From: Volvox africanus
Lineage: Eukaryota > Chlorophyta > Chlorophyceae > Chlamydomonadales > Volvocaceae
NCBI GenBank assembly: GCA_030268105.1
Contig: BSDZ01000010.1
Coordinates: forward strand, 1,960,001-2,024,000
Length of the DNA stretch: 64,000 nucleotides
Direction: 5' to 3'
A program made the position numbers and the translations under genes. The notes under the pieces are model-generated. The model had not been told where the DNA came from. It ran no database searches and saw only the letters and a program-made list of their open reading frames with translations. This document shows, piece by piece, positions 24,892 to 35,962 of this stretch; position 1 is the stretch's first letter; each line of letters starts with the position of its first letter.

Positions 24892-27800
24892 ATGGCGACG
24901 GCAGCCTCCCAAGCGGAGCATGTCCTTGAACCACGGACAAATTCTATTAAGGTAAGATTGCAAATATAATGTCATCAATCTTAGCGGCGCTGTCACAGGA
25001 TTGTTTTTCGCGCTTGCAGCAACTCCTGGAGAACGACCGTCCACCTGGGAGTCCAATCTCTCGGTGCTCGGCACCTACTGCCTTCAGCTTACTTTTAGGT
25101 GATGTTCACCAGGTCGACGGTGGCGTTGTTAGTGCCGTCCGGGCCAGCATAGAGCAATCTGCGCGTTTGCTGCCGCTACGACAAACCATACTTGGAAACA
25201 ACGGCGGCCTATTACAATTTGAATGTGAAGATGAGGAGTCGTCTGTTCATAAAAATGGAGGAGCGCAGGAGAACGGAAGCTGGCTGGGCTCTGGCCTGCC
25301 TGTTCGCGCGAAATGCAACGAAGGCGGTAACGTGATCCAAGAGAGCTCACGCGAGGAGCCGTCCTCTCAGCCTCAGCTGAAAATGGGCGATTCTGTTGTG
25401 CTGGATATATCTGAACGGGCGGCGCTCAGCGTTCGACCAGTGTGTAGCGCACTGCCCGCCGCTCCTGCTGGGAGCAAGCCGCAGAGAGAAGACCGATTCT
25501 GGAAGAACTTCACCCAGCAACTCAGACAGCAGCAAAAAGTGGGTATTATATTTATCAATATCATCATCACCACCAACAACAGACGTGAAGTTTCCCAGAC
25601 GTACACAAAAGCCGGAACTGGCCGGGGACAGGCCGAGCCAAGCGGCCGCACGGCGCCGCTTACTTTTTTCTTCACCCTTTTGTCGAAACATGTTTCAGAT
25701 TGACTATTCGAAATGCGTTTCCGAAGGAGCGTTTTAATCGTGAAAACCGTCTGACGTCATCATCAGCTTTTAACGCTATCCAGCCCATCCCCTTCCCTCT
25801 CCTGGTCATCTGGGTTTTAAAGTTTTAGGGTTTTATCGGTATGCGTTTGTTGGCAGTTGATGACGGTGTACGACGACTGGACAGTGGGTTTCGCATCTGC
25901 TAGTTTCCCATAGCGATTCCAGTAGGGATGGTTCTATCGTTCTATACCTAGTTCTACGGAACGATAGATGGTTAGGTTACTTCGGTGCCTACGTTTGACT
26001 GCGAATATAGCCAGCTCCCGGTACAGCTAGTTGTACAATTATTAATGGAGCTAGCGGCATGGCGTGAGGCGCACACCCATGAGTAGATTAGAGAGCTGAT
26101 GCGGAACACTGGAGTGCGAACGGACGCGCGATAAAGTAATGTAAGGAGATGTGGAGGGGACACGCGGGAATGGAGAAGCCTGTAGCAAAAAGACTTGTTC
26201 TTCGCTCGGCTCCAACCACCTTGCATCTATTCACTCCCAGCCCAGCCGTTGGTTGTTTCTTCTAGCCGTAAATAACTGTACGAATGTCATGTGGCGGTGT
26301 CTTGATGCCTTTCCTTCCCTTCTCAAAAAATATTGCGTTTTATGCGGCCCACCCTGGTGGGTCCCGCCTGCGCCTTCCTATCGCATGTCGTGTCGTCCCA
26401 ACCAGCCATCTATTTGGCCACTTTATGCTGTGCCCTTTCCTCTGCGCTTTGCGCTCCCCCTTGGACTTCACTGACCGATCCGAACCCTTTGCTTTACACT
26501 TTACGCTCCTCTTTCGGCTTTCCACTCCGCTCAGCTCACACGTGGACCTGCTCACCCTCCTCGTGGGCACCCTCCCTCTACAGATCTACATTGAGGTCGC
26601 AATGCGGAAGTGGTGGATTCTGGCGATCCCCTTGCTGCTGTGTCTGCTGCTGGTAGCGCTGGGGGTGTTTGGGGTGGTGTACGCCTCCCTCCGCTACATG
26701 GAGCAGCTCCGAGACTACGCACGGGGTGCACTGGCATCGACCGCCATCAGTACGGTCGCTGGTCAGCTGGAGATCGCAACGTTCGGTGAGCCAATCAGCC
26801 AGGAGGCTACGAACAGCCGCGCGGCATCAGCAGCGGGAAGGCTGGCGGCGGGGAAAGGGGGAGGGAGGGACAGGGAGAAATGGCGGGAGAAGGAGGGAGG
26901 CGGGGAGGGATAGGGAGGAAGGCAGGGAGGGAGGGATAGGGAGGGAGGCAGGGAGGGAGGTACAGGAGCGAGGGAGGGAGGGAGGAGTCACACAGAAGGG
27001 CCTAGGAACCCACAGGCCGGCATTCGTGTCATTGCATGGACGGGAAGGGGGGTGCGGGGAGGGAGCATGAGGGAAGGTGGCTTCAGGGTCTTAGGGTTTC
27101 ATAATGTCCACATGTACGGCAGGCATTTCCTCGCATCATCGACCCTGACGTGTTTTCATCTCCCCTTTTTCCGAAACCCAGCCCTCCATGTGTAGTGCAC
27201 TTCCCGATGACATTTTGTTAATAATGCTGCATAAGCCCCTTAAAGGGTGTGCATATACAGCTTCCGTACAGGTGTACGTACTACAACGGTATTTGTTCAC
27301 ATGCTCTGACGGTGGTTGCCCTGTGTGGTTGTGCGGCTCCCCTGCAGCCGTCATGACTCTGAGTGCGTACCTGACTCAACACCCCAATTGTACGGAACTG
27401 GATCAGTCGTACAACAGCCTAGGAAACGTGATATTTCAGTGGGTGAGTGGTGATCTTATTAGTCATGCAGGGGGGGGAGGGCGGCAGCGGAATTGAGGGC
27501 GGCTCAGAGCTCATGCGTTTTCAATAAGATGTGTTTTGAGTCATAAGAAGATAGTAAAACGCGTGTGGAGGTGTCGTATAATGATCTAAGGAAGATCTCG
27601 CTCATCATTATCATCATGATGCTACAGGAGGTGCTATGATGATGTGTGTCTACGTCAGTAAGTGTGTGTGTGTGTGTTTGTATGGTCTTGTGCGTGGTTA
27701 AGAGCGGAGAAATCCATTCACCTTTATATGTCTATGTGTCACGTCTCACAGCTGCTGTTTAACTAGTCCCAGGCATTCGTGCGCCGTACTTTCGGCACAC

Positions 27801-30800
27801 CGCCCCCCTGGTCCACGTACCAACTTCCCCCCTGGTCCGTCCCCCCCCCCCTTTTCCCCAAAACACACACCAAACGCATACGCAACCATTGCACTTAAAG
27901 GACGCAAAACAGGCTGTGTACCAGCTCCAGGCGATGCCCGCCGCCGTAGTCAAATACGTACATCCGTACCCGGATTCAGATCTTGCACGGCAGCTAATCG
28001 GGCGGGATATCCTGGAGCTGCCCCAATATCGGGAGGACACAATTAAACAGATCAAGACACGGGATCAACGGCTGCTGTTGGGTCCGTACAACTTGGTGGA
28101 GGGCTTTAAAGCCATGTGTGAGTTTGGGTGTGCGATGCTTTACAACACGATGAGTTGCAGTACGACTAGGGTACGGCCCGAGGCTGTACGACAATTATGT
28201 TGGCGATTACCTCTGCCGATCTCTTTCCATCCTTCCCCTTCCCCCCCGCCGCTTCGATCCCCCTGGACCAAGCAGTCGTGACCTTTGCGGTGTTCCTGCC
28301 CGCGCCCGACCCGATGTACGACTGGGGATGTGGCGTACAGCCTTACAAATGTCCTCCTGACACGTGTTGGCTGCCCGACCCCGCGTCGGGGGGCTATCTG
28401 AAGCTGTGGGGGATGGCCACCAGCATCGTACGGCTGGACGCACTGAAGGTATGAATGATGTGTTAAATAAATAAAATATACCAACCATCAGCCGTCAACC
28501 ACCATTGAAGCAACCGACTACCAGGTGCATAATCTCACGTTTGAAGGGGTGACCATCCTTGCAAAGCTCCGTACAGCTCCGTACAAGTACAAAGAATTTA
28601 GTTTCCTGCATTCGCATGACCACTAGCCCCCAAACATACACACCTGGACCTTCATTTTAATAAAAAAATACACTTCATGCGCTGCGAAAGCTCCGTACTT
28701 CCGTACCTCCGTACACAGGAAGGATTCGGTTTTCAAAAGTACGAGGAGCAGGGCTACCATTTTCGGTTGAGACAACTGCACGACGAGATCAACAAGGAAG
28801 CGATAATAGACGCCAGCAGCGAGAAGCCAAAAGACCCTGTGACGTTGACACTCCGAAAGTACAACCTGGAGTGGGAGTTTGAAGTGGCACCAGCTAGCGG
28901 TTGGGCGCCGTCGTGGAGGGACCCCTGCATAGCGGCCGTGGTGGTTGGTTCAGTTGTGGTTTCGGCGCTCGTTCTCTGGCTGATGCTTACCCGGGAGAGG
29001 CACAACCTGCTGCTGAGGGCGATGCTGCCGCGGAAGGTATCGGATGGGGGGGATGGGGGGGGAGTTATTGAAGGGTGTATGTGTGTGACGCGAACTTATG
29101 AGGGGGGCTAAAAGGGGGGGGCAGGAGAAGGGAGGTTTTCTGCACGGTGGCAAGGCGGGGCGGTTGGGCTTAGGTGGTTGGGCTTAAGCATCATATTGGT
29201 TTAGAAGTTGTACGATACCCGAATCCTCCAGCTCAACTAATCCATTCCTCGTCTCAATTACGTCCCAACACAAGTCGCGAGCTCCGTACACACATACACA
29301 CACACACACACAGGCCACTCTCACTCTGAGTTGATAAAGAGCGCGCATTACATCCCCCCCCACCCCTTTATCCGCAGGTTATCCAGCAACTGCAGAAAGG
29401 ACGACGGACAGTGGTGGAAGAATACCACGACCCGGTCACCATACTCTTCACCGATATCGTATCGTACACGGAGGTTGCCTCCCAACTAACTCCGCTCCAA
29501 GTGGTGAGGCTGCTCAATGAACTGTACACGGAGTTCGATGCGCTCACGGATAAGCACGGCGTTTACAAAGGTGAGTGCGTTAGGGGGAAAAAATGAGAAG
29601 GGCAGCAGACCCACGGGTCACACCAAACCACCGGGTTACCGGAGGACTAACCAACTAACCGCGAAGCAGGTTCCCTTCCCTCACTCACCTCCTCCGACTC
29701 ACTCGCCTCCCTCCCCCTAGCCGCATGCCGTACCCCGCACGTCCAACGCCACAGCCATTCAAGCTCGTCCATAAATTTCTCACCTGTCCAACCGCTTTTG
29801 CCCTTTTCCAACCGAATGCTTTAACCGAATGCTTGACTGCTCTGTGGACGACTCATTGGACGCTCGCTTGTCGGGGCCGTTTCTGGCGACTGATAGTGGA
29901 AACAATTGGCGATGGTACGTACGGCATGGGAGCACGGCCGTGGTAGGGTGCTGGTGCTTGCGGGATCGTACGCTGTACGGGGTTTGGTGGGGTTCTCGCG
30001 GTCCCCGGGTCGCGTGAGGCTCTTTTGGCTCTCAGGCGCGCTGTACCCCGGGTCGATTCCCTTCCCCCGAGTACGACATACACAACTGCGTCTGTCCTTA
30101 GTGGCTTTCTTCCACGCCGCCATGAGCCTCTTTCCATGTCACGGTTACGTACCGTACAGTACGGCCTTCCTTACCCCTCTGTGCAGCGTTCATGTGCGTC
30201 TCCGGGTGCCCTATGCGGGAGGATCCTGTGAAGGCTGCCCGGCGGATGGCCGGCATGGCTCAGGTCGGAGGGGAGAGCAGGTGGTGTGTATGTGTGGGTG
30301 TGTTGCTGATTTAATATTCATCATAGTAAATATATATAATCCGATAATAACTTGTTTTATTTCCGCTCCATATACATATATGAATATAGATGGGTGTGGG
30401 TGTGGGTGTGGGTGTGTATTTATCCACTGCCTCCCCAGGCTCGCCTTCGTCCCTTCGACAGTCCATCTCGCTGGTCCTAAACCCTCCTGGCTCCTTCTCA
30501 TTGCCAAAACAGGACATGATAGCGCTGGTGGAGCGATTCGTGAGCCGGGTATCAGGGGAGGAAATGAAAGTCCAGATTAGGATCGGCCTGCATTCCGGTG
30601 AGACCTCCAGGGAGGGGAGGGGAGGGGAGGGGAGGGGAGGGGAGGGGAGGGGAGGGGAGGGGAGGGGAGGGGAGGGGAGGGGAGGGGAGGGGAGGGGAGG
30701 GGCGGGCAGCCATACAGAAAAGGAGTGAGGGTGATCGTCTGCTGAAGGTTTGGATGGTCCAAGCGACACGACGCAGGTGAAGTGAACCAATCCTTGTTCT

Positions 30801-32398
30801 GTATCTTCTTTTCACATTGAATGCATGGGCCATAACCTTCATTTCTCAACTTTTATGATTGGGATAAAAACCAAGCCATGATCGTATACCGGAGGTTTTT
30901 AAATCTCCCATTTCTCATATCTCATATACCGTTTTGTGAGTGATTTCAGATTGACGATTAACATCTCGTGCCTTCCGCCCCCTCCCCCTACCTTCACCCT
31001 TCTTCCCCCAATTTCCCCCTTCTCCCCGTTCTGAACGTAAGGCCCAGTTGTGGCTGGCGTCATCGGCCAGCGGATGCCCCGTTACTGCCTCTTCGGTGCG
31101 TTGGTTTCAGGAATACGGCATAAGGTTACTGACTTAATGACTCTTCGTTTGTCCCTGGCTGCAGACATCCTGATCTGTTGGGCAGTTAGGGGTTTGCGTC
31201 GTACTCTTCTCTCTTGTTGTTCGCAAAACCCTAGGAAATGACCCCTGGTGTCAACCACCTCAATCCTGCATTGGTGCCGGCTGGAAAAAAAGCCGAATGT
31301 TAAAACCCCCGGGTTTTGCCAGCTACGTTTGTCGTACGGCAACATACGTGGTTGGCACAAAACCGTCTTGGCAACTTGATCCAGCGTTTTCCCTCACATG
31401 ACCTTCCGTGATGTCGTCATTGACCTGCACACACCCTCCTTGCTGCCCTTCGCTCGCGCGCACCTCGTCGTGGTTCGCTGTCGTACGCTGTCGTACTATC
31501 GTGGTGCATGGAACAATCGGATTTTGTACGGCGCAATCCAACTGGGATGAATGCAGGCGATACCGTGGTAAGTGAATGGTTTTGCTCGTCCTCTCACATG
31601 TCATGTCATTTTACTTGAACAATTGCTGTTTAAACCTCGACCACCCCCCAATCCCCATCACCGGCAACTTTTGGACTCTTACGTTTCTTTGGATTCGGAT
31701 CTCGCTGTGCCATTCTACCGCTCATTACCCCGTGCGTCTTACCTACCTTTGCTCGTACCCTCCCTTGTATAAACGACCCTCCCTTCCCCTTCCCTCCACC
31801 GCGTCTGCAGAACACTGCCAGCCGGATGGAGAGCAACAGCGCGCCCATGAGCATCAACGTCAGCTGCGCTACCGCAGAGCTGCTGCGGGCTGGTGGCGCC
31901 GTCGTGGTGCCGTTCAGCGCGCATTCGACAGCGCCCTGCATACCGTGTGCCAAGTCCCTGGTGGCGCAGTCAATCACGGAGCGCAACTCGCGAAACCCAT
32001 TCGGAGTGGCGGAGCCCCTGCGGCGGGTGCCGTCGCTCCTGCCGTCGATGCCGCGACCCATGCCGTTGCCATCGCCGTCGCCGTCCCCGCCACTTCGGCG
32101 GCGGTCGACTCAAGAAGACTGCGTCCCGCAGCCGCAGCCGCAGCCGCAGCCGGAGCCGCAGTACGCGCCCGAACATCACAAACACTACCAAACTTGCAGT
32201 AGTTATCCGAGAGGGCATGAGCATCTGCTCCGAGATGCGCCTGAGAAACTAGGGTGCGAAAACGGCTGTGACGGCAGCAGCGGCAGTAGCGGCAGTAGCG
32301 GCGTTGTTCCTAAGTCTCTAATTCTTTACAGCCGCGGTACAGTTCATATCAAGGGCAAGGGCCCTATGGTGTGTTATTGGCTGGGCAGGTCGCCATAA
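24892..32398 (+). CDS. Receptor-type guanylyl cyclase with CHASE-like sensor, 14 exons
   Basis: Exons: 24892-24951, 25020-25538, 26584-26785, 27348-27442, 27901-28117, 28276-28448, 28719-29036, 29378-29570, 29898-29915, 30187-30263, 30513-30597, 31042-31095, 31557-31567, 31811-32398. Phases agree throughout; the product is about 869 aa. Layout: cytosolic N-terminus 1-200, membrane helix about 203-226, CHASE-like extracytosolic domain about 260-440 (AAVVKYVHPYPDSD, RLLLGPYNLVEGF, VVTFAVFLPA), second helix about 492-513, class III cyclase from about 540. Metal aspartates are D554 (FTDIVSYT) and D598 (VETIGDAF). Purine-selecting residues are E594 and C668 (YCLFGDTV), the guanylyl cyclase pair rather than the Lys/Asp pair of adenylyl cyclases; N675 and R679 (NTASRMES) stabilise the transition state. 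The domain ends in VHIKGKGPMVCYWL, after a Ser/Pro/Gln-rich insertion of about 110 aa. It makes cGMP from GTP in response to an unknown ligand. The first two exons are the least certain. Confidence 0.85.
30608..30702 (+). repeat. (AGGGG)n minisatellite in the guanylyl cyclase
   Basis: About 19 nearly perfect GGGGA units on the sense strand, starting about 10 nt after the donor of the 30513-30597 exon. Each unit has a run of four G, so the transcribed intron could form G-quadruplexes. Confidence 0.93.
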
Positions 32399-35300
32399 AG
32401 TGGTACGAATTGAATATCATCCAACTATAGCGATAAGAAATGCTTGTCAAATGCCGTTGAGTTTTGCTGCGCCAGCGCGTGCACACCGTACAGCGTTCTG
32501 TACGTTGTCATTTAAACCCGTACGCGGCTCAGGGTGTCATATCGAGGACTTGAAAAAGTGTGAGCACCCGGCGTATGTTGGGTTTCGCGCCACGTGAGTG
32601 GTTTTACACGCTACTTGATGCTGTCTGGTCTGGTAACTTCCCTCCTCGCACGACAATTGATTATAACGTTGATTCAATACTCGCGTATTGACGCATGGGG
32701 GGGAGGGGGGAAAGATGTCCGAGGCCGTTGTTTGTCCCTTCCCTATCAACGGGGACGGGAGGGAGGGGCAGGGGGAGGAGTGGTTCTGGAAGGTCCGTTG
32801 TGAAAGGAGGTCGGCACTGTGTGTCTTGTGGCGCGCAGAAGTCCAGGACCTCCTGGACGGGAGAAAGCAGCCGCGTATGGGGAGCTGACTCACGGGTCAA
32901 ACCTGATCTCTTCGAAACTTTGATCGGGTAGCAGCATCATGCCATGCATTTCATGCGCTCAGTTTGTTAATTTTTAACTGATGGTCGACGTAATAACGCA
33001 TCCGGGTGTCTTATCGGAGACACGGGTGTTGAGTGGGTTGTGGGTACTTGGGCGGCGGTGGTTTACATGTATTGTTGCAGAGGGCCTAGGGTTCAATCCC
33101 ATGACGCCATAGGGGGTGAAAGGTCGCTAACGACGTGTCTCCGAACGGTTATGGTTTCGGAGGCTCATTCGTTGGTGGTGAGGACCGTGTACATTGGACT
33201 TCGCGAACATAGACATCTCTAACAGTATAGGGGGTGTTAGCTGTGTAGCTGTGAACTTCGTTCTGGGGCTTAGGGGCCGAGCCGGGAGGCTCTCTTCCAC
33301 ATGTGATTGATGCCCAATGTGGCAACTGGGAGAGGTATTGGGGGTAGTTCACGATTCATAACCCTAAGTACTATAGCCCGGGGAGGTTCGAATGTTGAGG
33401 TCCGAAATCCTCACCTGCCGCTTCACCTCACACGCCCACGCACGTACATACACACATATACTAACTCGTTGTCATGTATAAAGCTTTGATGTTTCCGTAC
33501 TGATCGTGCATTGGCGCACTTCGTCCGCACTGCAGCTGTGCATCCTTGGAGGTTGGGGCGCCAAGTTGGCCCTGGAATAGCGGTGGTGGACAATTCAGTC
33601 CATAGAGGGGGGCAACATGGCGGGTGCGTGAGCTGTGATGCGGTACTACTGGGGGGTAGCATGCACGGGGGGAAGGGCCGGGCTCCCTTTTATCACCCTG
33701 CAGCCCCTCTCCCTCTACCTTCTCACCCCCTGCATGGACAAGATGCAGGCCGACGACGGATTAGCAGAGGAGCGCCGGGCGGCTCCCTCCCTCCGTCCCT
33801 CGCTGTTTGGGTGCGGGAGTTAATGGGGGAGATGCACTGGGCAGGTGTGTGGCCCTTCATCACACATGTCGCCCTGCTCCCAATACTTGAGGTTTGCATC
33901 AAAATTTGGTTCGTCGGTCGATGAAACTGCGTGCATACGTTAGCTCGTATCTTGTGCATTATCCTTGGCCGTTCGCAGATGGTAGATTCATCACAGTTTA
34001 ACGAAAGCGGCTCTTCCACGATGGGCCTCATGAAAAGCACGAGTCGTAATAGAGGCCGTCCAGCTGAAAGAGTCTTTGATGAGAAGAGAGGAGGAACATG
34101 TCATCCTGAGGAGCCGTCGCTTATGTTTGTAGTGCAGGCGCAGGACCGCGGACAGCATGGGGCGCCAGTTATGAGCCTGTTGACTGCCGTATAGGTTGAT
34201 TGATGCGCAGAGATGGACGATTTGAATATATGTGGTGAAAGTCCCCAAATGTGCCAACCGACGGCAAATGATGATAAAAAATGTCGTCAGAAGATCCCCT
34301 GGGGATGGGGGTGTTGTCGTGTGAAATTTTTTCCTTTCCGCATTTCTACAGTATCATGTCCTGTGATTTATGATCTCGGCTTGGTGGTACTCCACTTTGT
34401 CGTACAGTGTTCAATTTGAACGCATGTGCATTTCCTTACAACGCATGTCCGGACGCGTTGCATGCGTGTGTGTAAATGTGTGTCTTGATGTGCATGTACA
34501 TGTGACGCGTATGTATGTCTAGATGCTTAGGGGTGTGCATATTGGGGGAAAAAAGGAGAAGCGTACGGGTCATCTGGAGACGTGGTGGCTGGAGGGCTTA
34601 GGGTTTTCGTGTGAGTAAAAAACGTATTCTGAGCCTCCGACTGCCTTTACCTGATGGCCGAAGGTTTTACCTGATCTGGCAGTCGTACGATATATTTATC
34701 CCGCAGCTCTTGGACCTGAAGGTTGGGAAGAGACGGGAAGAACTAAATCCTTGACAACATCATCGGTTCTGGGTAAACTGCAATCCCAAAAAGGAGTCTC
34801 GTTTACTGGCGGGCGAGGGCGGGCGGGGAGAGGAATCTCGGTTGCTGTCGCAGGTTGCTGCCTGTTGGGCGTTCCATGAATATTTTCCAGAGGACCAAAA
34901 GGTCCATCAATGCCCACAAGATGCCCGCAATCCCAAAGGACAACACCACATTTATGTTATTGTTCACCATTTATGTAAGGTTTGCATTTCGCCAGTTCTG
35001 TCTGTGGCGCCACCCCTCGCGCTTACCTTGCTGCAAATCTCTGCCGCCATGTTGGATGGCGACTACGGTGGTCTGGGCTAAGAATCTTCTATCTTTTAAG
35101 TTTTACTTGTTGACGCCAGCGCGCGAAGCAGTTGTGCATAGCATAAATGATGCACTCAGACATGAGTAACGTTTAGCTGCGCTCGCAAACTCTGTGCTGA
35201 ATGGATGAGTAGTTGTTTAAGTGTGTTATTTGCTGGACGATCTACCACTTCCTTGCAATTGTGATCAAGGGACGCTATTTCGTAGGCGTCCATTTAGGGA

Positions 35301-35962
35301 TCGCAAATCGCTCACAGGTGTTATACTTACCTGTAGTGAACCCAAGAAGTAAGGCCGCACCCAAAACTTTTAATTTAATCCTTATTTGACTAAGCGGCAA
35401 CTGATGCATGCCTCGTGAGTTTTCCGCCATGTACGGCGCTTTACTATTGTTAATGACAGAATTCCAATCAGAACGTCCAATTAGTTTCATGTTTGAAACC
35501 CAATGAATGTCCAATGATATTTATATGAAACTTTGTAATCAGTTTTCATTCCGGGACATATTCAGCATTTTGCAGTGAGACTCCAGTTATAAACACAGTG
35601 CATCACGCACGTCACGCAATGTTGGGCCGTATACAGTATGGCTTGTAGCTCCCTGGAAGTACTTTCATCACATCAGGAATGTGGGGAAGATACGGCCATG
35701 CTTCCTGTGGGCGTCCAGGTGAAGCAAATGGGTCTCGTTTGCCACAAACCTCAAAATTCTGCACTTTATTTCAAAATATGCTGGCTGGTTACAGATGAGC
35801 GCTTTCTGTACTTTTTTAACGCCGCTTTCCTGTTTGAAGGACAAGTCTGTTCCCCACACTCAGTTACCTTTCGTTTCTGCACCATGACGAGCATACCAAA
35901 CAATATTTGCTGTAAATGTTATAGAATACATAACCTGACCTCATTTCTTCAACGTGGTCGCC
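32399..35962. other. Intergenic region upstream of the tandem array
   Basis: 3.6 kb between the cyclase stop and the first candidate exon of the beta-helix gene. Several open frames of 60-140 codons exist (for example 33511-33924 + and 35638-36051 +), but none shows a domain or consistent splice context. The beginning is the cyclase 3' UTR and the end presumably the beta-helix promoter. Confidence 0.4.

Noticed and set aside
25815..25835. TTTTAGGG, the green-algal telomere unit
   Set aside because: It occurs once and is not tandem, so it gives no sign of an interstitial telomere.
30552..30849. Repetitive LPSPP frames
   Set aside because: They are antisense translations of the AGGGG minisatellite.
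33075..33110. GGGTTCAATCCC, resembling a tRNA T-loop
   Set aside because: The flanking bases do not form a 5-bp T-stem, and no anticodon or D arm can be placed upstream.
33511..33924. 137-codon + frame between the cyclase and beta-helix genes
   Set aside because: It has no domain, conserved motif or splice support; composition is like the surrounding intergenic DNA.
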